DNA from: Mycobacterium sp. BK086
Lineage (GTDB): Bacteria > Actinomycetota > Actinomycetes > Mycobacteriales > Mycobacteriaceae
Assembly: GCA_004362315.1 (NCBI GenBank)
Contig: SNWL01000007.1
Location: forward strand, 473,411-537,410
Direction: 5' to 3'
Length of the DNA: 64,000 bases
Part shown: positions 49,458 through 57,178 of the stretch, piece by piece
Layout: every line of letters starts with the position of its first letter
Position numbering within the stretch: position 1 is the stretch's first letter
Notes under the pieces: model-generated
What the model was told of the DNA's origin: nothing
The model's input: the letters and a program-made list of their open reading frames with translations, nothing else
Database searches by the model: none
Translations under genes and position numbers: made by a program

Positions 49458-51653
49458 TTACGAACCGTGGGCGAACGCGCGGTCGGCCAGCGCGGCGATG
49501 GCCGGCGTCAGCACGCGTGAGTATTGAAGGGTCAAATGGCTCACGTCGAGGTAGACCAACGTGTTGCCGACAATGACGGGACACCGTTCGGCGGTGCAGA
49601 ACAAATCGGAGAGGTCCGCATACTGGCCGCCGCCGGCGGCGGTGGCGGCCGCTTCGGCGGTGATGCCTGTCTGGTTCACCGCCGACGATCGGGACAGTGC
49701 GCACGCAGTCACGTCGTCGAGGTGGCCGGACACGCAGATCGGCACATTGGCATGCGGACTCGGGATCGGCCCGAGCACCAGCACCTGCGTGCCCATATCG
49801 CGCAGTTGGCGCACGAGGTCGGTCATTCCGTCGGTCCAGGCGGCGTCATAGGCGCGGAAGCCCGACATCGTTTCGTCGATTCCGTAGCCGCGCCACACGC
49901 TGACCACGACGAGCTTGGGGCGCTCGGTGGCCAAGCGTCCCATGATCTCGGTCCGCCACTGCTGGCAGTGCTGAAGGTCTTCGACCAAGTTGCCGAAAGC
50001 GTTGCCGGCGCGTGCGTCCATCAGCGCGCAGGCCTCTTTGGCCATCATCTGCAGCCGCCAGTGTCGCTGAGTGGCGATCTGCTGGAAGGCGGGCGTCCAC
50101 ATCGCGGCGTGTGAGTCGCCAATGAGGGCAACAGTATTCGGGGAGTTGGTATCACCCATCACGCAGTCGGGTTGTCCGCTCTCATACGGCGTGCGGAGAC
50201 ACCCCTTGTACGTGTAATCCGCTTGTTCGGCAGCCAGATTGGTCAGCGGCGGATTCAAGTTCGACGGGACTGCGCTCCTGGTGAAGGAGCTGGCCAGTGC
50301 CGCTTGCATCTGGGTGACGGTCTGGGCGACAGCGGCGTCGTAGGCGGCGGTGGTGGAGCCGGTCGGGACCGACGCACCGTTGAGTGTGATCGCAGGTGCT
50401 GGTGGACCTTGCCCCACCGGCGTCGGCACGACCTTCAGCAGCCCGAGACCGACGAAGACCGCGATCGCGGTGGCCACCGCGCCGACGCCGAGGCTGCGCC
50501 ACGGGTAGTCCCGGATCTTCGGGGCGAAGCGCAGCGGGTTCTCCACGTAGCGCATGGTCAACCACGCCAGCCCGGCCGCCAACAGCGCCGCGATGATCCG
50601 TTCGGCCAGCCCCAGTGGGTGACCCAGCAGCGCGGGCGCGAGGACCAGTACCGGCCAGTGCCAGAGGTACCACGAGTACGAGATGCGGCCGACCGCCCGC
50701 ATCGGCGCTGTATCGAGGAACTGCCCGCAGCCCTGCGACGGGGTGGCGCAGCCGGCGCCGATCACCAACACTGCGCCGAGGGTGGGAACCAGCGCGGCGG
50801 TACCGGGGAACGGTGTGGCCGCGGTGAACCACAGGCAGGCGAACACGATCATGGCCAGTCCGGCCCAGCCCGCGATCGCCGCCGCCCGTGGCGAGAGACG
50901 TTGCCAGTGAATCGCGGTCAGTGCGACCAGTCCGCCGATGGCCAGCTGCCAGGCGCGGGTGGTGAGCGAGAAGAACGCCATCGCGGGCACGACGTAGGTG
51001 ATCACCAGAGACATCGCGAACGACACGGCGGTGACCAGTCCCAGCACCACCAGATAAGGACGACGCGACGACGCGATGGCGCGCGTCCTGTCCCGCCGGA
51101 ATCGCCGGACGAGCCACGCGGTGCCGAGCATCAACGGGGCCCAGACCAGATAGAACTGCTCCTCGACGCCCAACGACCAGTAGTGCAGGAACGGTGACGG
51201 CGTCAGCAGATCGGAGAAGTAGTTGATGTTGTCGATGACGAACCAGTAGTTGCCCACGTACAACGCGCTGGCGATGCCGTCGTAGAGGACCGTCGGAACT
51301 CGCAAGGGCGGCAACAGAATTACCGCCGCGATCATGGTGATGACGCCGACGAGTGCCGATGCGGGCAGCAGCCGGCGGGCGCGCGCCCCGTAGAACTTGC
51401 GCAGCCGCACGGAGCCGGTGCCGCTGACTTCGCGCCAGAGCAGTCCGGTGATCAGGAACCCGGAGATCACGAAGAACACGTCGACACCCACATAGCCGCC
51501 GCTGATGCCGGGTACCGCAGCGTGGAACAGGACCACGGCCGTCACGGCGACAGCGCGCAGGCCCTCGATGTCCGGGCGGAAGTACTTCTGTTCGGGGCGC
51601 CGACTTTGCTGTTCTTCGCTAGCCCTGAGACTGTCGGCCTGGGCCAAGATCAC
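49458..51653 (-). CDS. Acyltransferase-3 / SGNH fusion protein 2 (OafA-like)
   Basis: This 731-residue protein has the same architecture as copy 1: AT3 membrane domain (FRPDIEGLRAVAVTAVVLFH; FYGARARRLLPAS) and SGNH domain with IGDSHAAMW and DVSH. It differs most in the linker between the domains. The last 14 bases before the SDR gene contain no terminator, so the SDR and DrrABC genes may be read through. An upstream 34-base element is identical to that of copy 1. It should transfer acyl, probably acetyl, groups to surface sugars, with a position specificity different from its paralogues. Confidence 0.87.
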   Translation of the reverse strand: MILAQADSLRASEEQQSRRPEQKYFRPDIEGLRAVAVTAVVLFHAAVPGISGGYVGVDVFFVISGFLITGLLWREVSGTGSVRLRKFYGARARRLLPASALVGVITMIAAVILLPPLRVPTVLYDGIASALYVGNYWFVIDNINYFSDLLTPSPFLHYWSLGVEEQFYLVWAPLMLGTAWLVRRFRRDRTRAIASSRRPYLVVLGLVTAVSFAMSLVITYVVPAMAFFSLTTRAWQLAIGGLVALTAIHWQRLSPRAAAIAGWAGLAMIVFACLWFTAATPFPGTAALVPTLGAVLVIGAGCATPSQGCGQFLDTAPMRAVGRISYSWYLWHWPVLVLAPALLGHPLGLAERIIAALLAAGLAWLTMRYVENPLRFAPKIRDYPWRSLGVGAVATAIAVFVGLGLLKVVPTPVGQGPPAPAITLNGASVPTGSTTAAYDAAVAQTVTQMQAALASSFTRSAVPSNLNPPLTNLAAEQADYTYKGCLRTPYESGQPDCVMGDTNSPNTVALIGDSHAAMWTPAFQQIATQRHWRLQMMAKEACALMDARAGNAFGNLVEDLQHCQQWRTEIMGRLATERPKLVVVSVWRGYGIDETMSGFRAYDAAWTDGMTDLVRQLRDMGTQVLVLGPIPSPHANVPICVSGHLDDVTACALSRSSAVNQTGITAEAAATAAGGGQYADLSDLFCTAERCPVIVGNTLVYLDVSHLTLQYSRVLTPAIAALADRAFAHGS

Positions 51654-51675
51654 CTACCTGCTAAATCAGCGAACA

Positions 51676-51709
51676 CGTCAATTGAGTCGAGGCATTCTTA
51701 CACCCGGGC
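51676..51709 (-). promoter_or_regulatory. 34-base element upstream of acyltransferase-SGNH gene 2
   Basis: This element is identical over 34 bases to 36241-36274. It lies 22 bases before the GTG start, so it could hold a core promoter with a short leader. The distance to the start is the same order in both copies. Confidence 0.5.
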
Positions 51710-51749
51710 GCGGCCACGAGGGGTGGTTTCGAGAACGGCGTTCTGTGAC

Positions 51750-53951
51750 CTAGTTGTGGGCGAGCGCACGATCGGCCAGTGCGCCGACGGCCGGTGCCAG
51801 CAACCGCGCGTATTCCAGCGTCATGTGGTTCTCGTCGACATAGACCAGCGTGTTGCCGACGATCACCGGGCAGCGGTCTGCAGTGCAGAACAGGTCGGTG
51901 GTGCTGGCGTACTGCCCGCCTCCGGCTTTGGTCGCGGCGGCTTCTGCCGCGATACCGGACTCGTTGACCGCGGCCGATCGCGACGGAGTGCACGCCGGTA
52001 CGTCATCGAGGTAACCGGACAGACAAATCGGCACCTGAAAGTGCGGATCGGGGATCGGGCCGAGTACCAGGACCTGTGCACCGGTGGCGCGCAGTCGCTG
52101 CACGAGCCTGGTGAAACTGTCGATCCACGCGGCGTCGTACGCCCGGTATCCCGAGAGCGACTCCCCGGTCCCATAACCGCGCCACAGACTCAACACGATC
52201 AGCTGAGGACGCTCGGCCTCCAAGCGCGCGACGATCTCATTGCGCCACTCCGCGCAGTGCTCGAAAAGCTCGGCCAACCGGCTCAGGGGATTGGTGATCG
52301 GCAAGTCCAACAGCGGGCACGCGCCCTTGGCCAGCATCTCCAGCCGCCACTGCCGTTGGCCGGCGACCTGTTGTAACGCCGGGGTCCACATCGCGGCGTG
52401 CGAGTCGCCGACCAAGGTCACCGTGGTGCGCGAGGAGACATTGCCCATCGCGCATTCGGGTTGCCCGCGTTCGAACGGTTCGCGCAGACAGCCGTTGAAC
52501 GACAGCGCCTTCTTCTCGGCGAAGGCTTCCATCAACGGCGGCGTCAGATTGGCCGGGACGGACGTGACATCAGCCGCTGCCGCGACGGCGGCCTGCACCT
52601 GCGCGAAGGTCTGGCGCACGGCCGCGTCGTAGGCGTCGGCGGGAGCGCCGGCAGCGACCGGGGCCGCGGTGAAGTTCAGCGGAGCCACCGGCGCGCCGTG
52701 CCCGACCGGACTGGGCATCACCCGCAGCAACGTCATACCGACGCACACCGCGACGATCGTCGCGATCGCACCGAGCCCGAGACTGCGCCATCCGGAGGCG
52801 CGGATCTTCGGGGCGAAGCGCAGCGGGTTTTCCAGATAGCGCAAGGTCAGCCAGGCCAGCCCCGCGGACGCCAGAGCCGCGATGATCCGCTCGGCGAGCC
52901 CGAGCGAGTGGCCGAGCAGGAACGGTGCGAGAACCAGTACCGGCCAGTGCCACAGGTACCAGGAGTAGGAGATCCGGCCGATCGCGCGCATCGGTGCCCA
53001 GCCGAGCAGACGCCCGCCGCCCTGGTCGGGTGTGGCGCAGCCCGCGGCGATGACCATTGCGGCGCCGAGGGTGGGCAGCAGCGCCGCCGCACCCGGGTAG
53101 ACCGTGGTCGGGGTCAGCCAGACACAGGCCAGCACGATCATGCCCAGCCCGGCCCAGCCGAGCACGGCGGCGGCCCGTGGCGAGATCCGTTGCCAGCCAA
53201 CGGCGGTCAGCGCGACCAATCCGCCGATCGCCAGCTGCCAGGCTCGTGTGGGCAGTGAATAGAACGCCGCAGCGGGCACGATGTAGCTCGCCAGAAACGA
53301 CATCGCGAACGACACGACCGTCACCAGCGTGAGCAGCACGACGAACGGGCGCTTGGACGTGATGGCGTCGGCCGCGGGGCGGCGTCGGGCTCGGCGCGTC
53401 AACCGGATCAGCCAGACGGTGCCGAGCAGCATCGGCGCCCAGACCAGATAAAACTGTTCCTCGACGCCCAGCGACCAGTAGTGCAGGAACGGCGACGCCG
53501 TCACATGGTTGGCGAAGTAGTCGACGCCGCGCAGGACGAACTGGTAATTGCTGACGTAGAGCGCGCTGGCGATACCGTCGCTGATGGCCGGTCGAGCCTG
53601 TAGAGGCGGCAACAGAATTGCCGAGGCGACCATCGTGACGACGCCCACGGTGGCCGATGCGGGCAGCAGGCGGCGGGCACGCGCCCCGTAGAAGTTGTGC
53701 AGCCGCACGCTGCCGGTGCTGCTCACTTCGCGCCAGAGCAGTCCGGTGATCAGGAACCCGGAGATGACGAAGAAGACGTCGACGCCCACGAAGCCGCCGT
53801 CGATACCGGGAACAGCGGCGTGGAACAGAACGACGGCCACCACGGCAACCGCGCGCAAGCCCTCGATGTCCGCGCGGAATGTCTTCTGTTCGGAGCGTGC
53901 AGGCTGCTGCTTCTCGGTAGGGCTAACGCTGTCAGCCTGGCGCAAGATCAC
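51750..53951 (-). CDS. Acyltransferase-3 / SGNH fusion protein 3 (OafA-like)
   Basis: This 733-residue protein is a third copy of the family. The N-terminal AT3 part carries FRADIEGLRAVAVVAVVLFH and FYGARARRLLPAS; the SGNH part has VGDSHAAMW and DENH. It begins with GTG and lies directly before copy 2 (96-base gap containing the conserved element of copy 2). Its N-terminus (MILRQADSVSPTEKQQ) is closer to copy 1 than to copy 2, so the tandem arrangement is not a simple local duplication. It is likely a sugar O-acetyltransferase of the exported glycolipid. Confidence 0.87.
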   Translation of the reverse strand: MILRQADSVSPTEKQQPARSEQKTFRADIEGLRAVAVVAVVLFHAAVPGIDGGFVGVDVFFVISGFLITGLLWREVSSTGSVRLHNFYGARARRLLPASATVGVVTMVASAILLPPLQARPAISDGIASALYVSNYQFVLRGVDYFANHVTASPFLHYWSLGVEEQFYLVWAPMLLGTVWLIRLTRRARRRPAADAITSKRPFVVLLTLVTVVSFAMSFLASYIVPAAAFYSLPTRAWQLAIGGLVALTAVGWQRISPRAAAVLGWAGLGMIVLACVWLTPTTVYPGAAALLPTLGAAMVIAAGCATPDQGGGRLLGWAPMRAIGRISYSWYLWHWPVLVLAPFLLGHSLGLAERIIAALASAGLAWLTLRYLENPLRFAPKIRASGWRSLGLGAIATIVAVCVGMTLLRVMPSPVGHGAPVAPLNFTAAPVAAGAPADAYDAAVRQTFAQVQAAVAAAADVTSVPANLTPPLMEAFAEKKALSFNGCLREPFERGQPECAMGNVSSRTTVTLVGDSHAAMWTPALQQVAGQRQWRLEMLAKGACPLLDLPITNPLSRLAELFEHCAEWRNEIVARLEAERPQLIVLSLWRGYGTGESLSGYRAYDAAWIDSFTRLVQRLRATGAQVLVLGPIPDPHFQVPICLSGYLDDVPACTPSRSAAVNESGIAAEAAATKAGGGQYASTTDLFCTADRCPVIVGNTLVYVDENHMTLEYARLLAPAVGALADRALAHN

Positions 53952-53969
53952 CTACTTAATGAGCGGACG

Positions 53970-54001
53970 CGTCGATCGGTCGTGGCATTCTTGCATTCGC
54001 G
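53970..54001 (-). promoter_or_regulatory. Diverged copy of the acyltransferase-SGNH upstream element
   Basis: This region aligns with the 34-base element at 36241 and 51676 but with many changes; GGCATTCTT is the conserved core on the plus strand. A shorter match, ATTCTTACGCCC, occurs at 54530-54541 just before the DUF2505 gene. Confidence 0.4.
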
Positions 54002-54020
54002 TGCGTCAATAAGAGGCGCT

Positions 54021-54521
54021 TTAGGAGTGTTCGGCAATCCACGTGGTCGTGTAGCGCAGCGTCGCGGGGATGCTCTTGGTCAGGCTCTCGCCGATCGACT
54101 TCTCGAGTTTGCCGCCCACCAAAGGGATCTTGACGATGACTTTCCCGGCCGAACGCAGTTGTGACGTGCCGCCCGACGGCGTCAGGACGTTGTCCGCACG
54201 GCTTGATCCCAGTCCGCCGGACGCGGTCACGTGACTCTCGCCCCGCACCCGCCCCTCGCCGGCCAGGTGCCACTTCTCGCGGTAGAGAAGCTTCAGGTCG
54301 CCGGGCACGAAGTTCGACACCAGCGGCGGCAGGATCTGGCGACCGAGGTGTTGGGTGATGTGCACCTCCACCGCGCCTTCGGTATCGACGGTGAAGGAGT
54401 CCAGCGTGGATGCCGCATCACCGGCCAGCCGATCCAGCCAGTAGTCCTCACGCGCGAACGCCGCGTGAATCGCCTCGACGCTGGCTGCTGATTCGCTGAC
54501 GATCTCGAATGAACGCGACAT
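54021..54521 (-). CDS. DUF2505-family (SRPBCC-like) protein
   Basis: This 166-residue protein resembles the DUF2505 family common in mycobacteria, which adopts a START/SRPBCC-like lipid-binding fold. It shows the usual N-terminus (SRSFEIVSES, with a YWLDRLAGD segment) and a Gly-rich central part. There is no catalytic motif. Such proteins could bind a lipid intermediate, but no function is established. It is the first gene of the minus-strand run leading into the acyltransferase-SGNH, SDR and DrrABC genes, and is divergent from the methyltransferase gene. Confidence 0.75.
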   Translation of the reverse strand: MSRSFEIVSESAASVEAIHAAFAREDYWLDRLAGDAASTLDSFTVDTEGAVEVHITQHLGRQILPPLVSNFVPGDLKLLYREKWHLAGEGRVRGESHVTASGGLGSSRADNVLTPSGGTSQLRSAGKVIVKIPLVGGKLEKSIGESLTKSIPATLRYTTTWIAEHS

Positions 54522-54599
54522 AGCCGACCATTCTTACGCCCACGGGGCAGTGGGCCGAAACCCTCATGCTGCACAACCGCTTTGTGGTAGGAACCTCGC

Positions 54600-55349
54600 G
54601 TGAATATCAACCAGGGTCTGGTCATGTTGGCGGACGCGATGCCAGGTGTGAACCGGATCAGGGCCGTCCAGCAGGCGCTCGCCATGCGGTCCAATCCCGT
54701 CTATCTGGAGATCGGCGTATCCCGCGGACAAGCGTTCCAGCGGATCAGCGCCGACGTGAAGTTCGCCGTCGACCCGGCGTTCCGGCTCACCGAGCGCACC
54801 CGCGAGGCCGCGAACGCCAAGGGGCGTGTCGTCGAATACTTCGAGACCACCAGCGACGCCTTTTTCGAGAACGAGAAGGCGCTGCTCGAGCAGCACCCTG
54901 TCGACGTCGCGCTGATCGACGGGCTGCACACCTACGAGCAGGTGGTGCGTGATGTCGAGAACACCGTGCGCCATCTCAAAGACGACGGCGTGATCTTCCT
55001 GCACGACTGCAACCCGCCGTTCGAATTGGCCGGCCGCCGCGCCGAGTCGTGGGACGAGTTCATGGCGCAGCAGTCGGGTCCGTTGAAGATCGGCATCTGG
55101 AACGGGGACGTCTGGAAAGCGATCGTCGAACTCCGCAGCACCCGCCCCGACCTGCTGGTCGGCGTGCTCAAGTGTGACCAGGGCGTCGGATTCGTCCGCA
55201 AGGGATCGCCGGAATCGACGCTGCCGTACTCCCCGGAGCAGGTCGAGGCGCTCACCTACGCCGACCTCAAGGCCGACCGCACCCGGCTGCTCAACCTCAA
55301 GCCGCCCCGTTACCTCGGCGAATTCCTCGCCATGAGCGGCGCGCGGTAG
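54600..55349 (+). CDS. Class I SAM methyltransferase (Methyltransf_24-like), GPL Rmt-type
   Basis: This protein has 249 residues from GTG at 54600. VYLEIGVSRGQAFQRI is the SAM-binding loop, VDVALIDGLHTYEQV and GVIFLHDCNPP hold the Asp and His residues typical of this O-methyltransferase group. Related genes in GPL loci methylate rhamnose hydroxyls. It is followed 14 bases later by a GT1 glycosyltransferase, matching the methyltransferase-glycosyltransferase pairs of GPL loci. It has no strong ribosome-binding site and may be transcribed leaderless. Confidence 0.82.
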   Translation: MNINQGLVMLADAMPGVNRIRAVQQALAMRSNPVYLEIGVSRGQAFQRISADVKFAVDPAFRLTERTREAANAKGRVVEYFETTSDAFFENEKALLEQHPVDVALIDGLHTYEQVVRDVENTVRHLKDDGVIFLHDCNPPFELAGRRAESWDEFMAQQSGPLKIGIWNGDVWKAIVELRSTRPDLLVGVLKCDQGVGFVRKGSPESTLPYSPEQVEALTYADLKADRTRLLNLKPPRYLGEFLAMSGAR

Positions 55350-55363
55350 GTCGCTGCTCCGCA

Positions 55364-56641
55364 ATGAAGTTCGTGCTGGCAACCTGGGGTAGCCGCGGCG
55401 ACATCGAGCCCACTGCGGCCGTCGGTCGCGAGTTGGTGCGCCGCGGGCATGAGGTGTCGATGGCCGTTCCGCCGGACCTTGTCGAATTCAGCAAGGCGGC
55501 GGTGCCCGACTCGAGGGGCTTCGGGCCCAACTCGCGGTCGATCCTCGATGCGCATCGCGACTATTGGACGTGTTTTTTCAGCCCGCCGTGGAAACTGCGG
55601 AAGATGGCCAAGGCGCGCGGGGAAATCACCGGGCCTCTGTTCCAGGGGTGGCGAGACATGAGCGCGACGCTGATGTCACTGGCCGACGGCGCCGACTTGA
55701 TATTCAGCGGCATCAATTTCGAAGATGCCGCATCGAATGTCGCCGAATATTACGACATCCCGTTCGCCACTTTGCATTACTTTCCGCTGCGACCGAACGC
55801 GAGGGTCCTGCCCTTTCTGCCTGCCGCACTGGCCCGTTCGGTCGTCAGTGCGTTCTGGTGGATGTCGTGGCGCGGCACCAAGAAGTCCGAGGACGCCCAG
55901 CGCCGCGAGCTCGGCCTGCCCAAGGCGACCCGGTCCGCGCCGTCGCGGATCACCGCGCGGGGATCGCTGGAAGTCCAGGCCTATGACGAGGCGTGCTTTC
56001 CCGGCCTCGGGGGCGAGTGGGCGTCCTTCGACGGACAGCGCCCGTTCGTCGGGACGCTGACGCTGGAGCTGGCGACGGCCGACGATGACGATGTGATGTC
56101 GTGGATCGCGGCGGGGACACCGCCGATCTTCTTCGGCTTCGGCTCCATTCCGGTGGAGTCTCCGGCCGACACGATCGCGATGATCGATGCGGCGTGCGCG
56201 CGGCTGGGGGAGCGGGCGTTGGTCGGCGCCGCCGGAACGGACTTCAGCAGCGCCCCGCACTCCGAGCGGGTCAAAGTCGTCGGCGTGATGAACTACGCGA
56301 CCGTCTTCCCGGCCTGCCGCGCGGTCGTCCACCACGGCGGTTCGAGCACCACACCCATCGTCATGCGCGCCGGAATCCCGCAGGTGATCCTCTTCTGGGA
56401 CATGGTTCACGCGATCTACGGCACGGCGGTCAAGCGACTGAAGGTGGGCACCGCCCGGCGGTTTTCCACGGTCACCGAGCAGACGCTGGTTGCCGACCTG
56501 CGTGCCGTCCTCGCCCCCGATTACGTGGCCAGGGCCCGCGAGCTGGCGACCCGGATCACCGAACCTGCCAAGAGCGCCGCGGATACGGCCGACCGGCTGG
56601 AGGATTTCGCCCGGCAAGGGCAACTCGGTCGTCGCGACTGA
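55364..56641 (+). CDS. GPL-type glycosyltransferase (GT1 family), next to mbtH-NRPS
   Basis: This 425-residue protein has the N-terminus MKFVLATWGSRGDIEP and the donor region VVHHGGSSTTPIVMRAG, in which Ser replaces the third Gly of the usual HHGGSGT. This changes the loop near the sugar diphosphate and may affect donor choice. It is the glycosyltransferase nearest the NRPS genes, the position held by core-sugar transferases in known GPL loci, so it may act on the peptide itself. Confidence 0.88.
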   Translation: MKFVLATWGSRGDIEPTAAVGRELVRRGHEVSMAVPPDLVEFSKAAVPDSRGFGPNSRSILDAHRDYWTCFFSPPWKLRKMAKARGEITGPLFQGWRDMSATLMSLADGADLIFSGINFEDAASNVAEYYDIPFATLHYFPLRPNARVLPFLPAALARSVVSAFWWMSWRGTKKSEDAQRRELGLPKATRSAPSRITARGSLEVQAYDEACFPGLGGEWASFDGQRPFVGTLTLELATADDDDVMSWIAAGTPPIFFGFGSIPVESPADTIAMIDAACARLGERALVGAAGTDFSSAPHSERVKVVGVMNYATVFPACRAVVHHGGSSTTPIVMRAGIPQVILFWDMVHAIYGTAVKRLKVGTARRFSTVTEQTLVADLRAVLAPDYVARARELATRITEPAKSAADTADRLEDFARQGQLGRRD

Positions 56642-56823
56642 GGCACACCGGGTGCTTGCTGGCAGGCGGAACTAACGACCGTAGGCGGAATCGGCGTTCA
56701 CATCGGCTCTGTCCCGGCCCATAGCCGAAATGCCTCTAAGGCGAACCGAAGCGCGCCATCTGAGAGAAAGCGGTGGCCACCACTGTCACTCGATGGTGTG
56801 GGTGCACAAAAGGTAGCTATCGG

Positions 56824-56863
56824 TGATGTGAGTCACACCGAACTCCATGACATGGGTCACACC
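56824..56863. promoter_or_regulatory. Tandem repeat with TGTGA-G-TCACA palindrome upstream of mbtH
   Basis: Two 16-base units, starting at 56824 and 56848, match at 13 of 16 positions and end in GTCACACC. The first contains a perfect inverted repeat TGTGA-G-TCACA. They lie in the 279-base gap before the mbtH gene, where the NRPS operon promoter must be. The repeat layout suggests an activator or repressor site; it is not a CRP site, whose half-sites are six bases apart. Confidence 0.5.
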
Positions 56864-56920
56864 ACGAAGTATGGTTTGGAACTTGTTCTACCCAAATTGA
56901 CGAGAGTGTCGGGAGACCCG

Positions 56921-57151
56921 GTGAGCAGCACCAATCCGTTTGATGACGACGAGGGTCGCTTCGTTGTCTTGGTCAACGACGAGGAGCAACACAGCCTGTG
57001 GCCGACGTTCGCCGATGTGCCTGCCGGCTGGCGGGTCGTCCACGGTGAAGCCGACCGCGCGGAATGTCTCGACTACATCGAGGCGAACTGGCCCGACATC
57101 CGACCGAAAAGTCTGCGCGACCGGTTGGCAGGTAGCCGAGCGTCTGACTAG
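56921..57151 (+). CDS. mbtH: MbtH-like NRPS accessory protein
   Basis: This protein has 76 residues from a GTG at 56921 with GGGAGA just upstream; a longer in-frame start exists but adds a tail foreign to the family. It has the MbtH signature: [24 protein letters not shown] and the C-terminal W-x-D-I-R-P-K-S-L pattern. MbtH proteins bind adenylation domains and are needed for their solubility or activity. It sits immediately before the NRPS gene (27-base gap), as mbtH does before mps1 in GPL loci. Confidence 0.95.
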   Translation: MSSTNPFDDDEGRFVVLVNDEEQHSLWPTFADVPAGWRVVHGEADRAECLDYIEANWPDIRPKSLRDRLAGSRASD

Positions 57152-57178
57152 TTCAACGGTTTGGGTCTGGGAGTCTTG

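Noticed and set aside
56824..56839. CRP-binding site upstream of mbtH
   Set aside because: CRP half-sites TGTGA and TCACA are normally six bases apart; here one base separates them.
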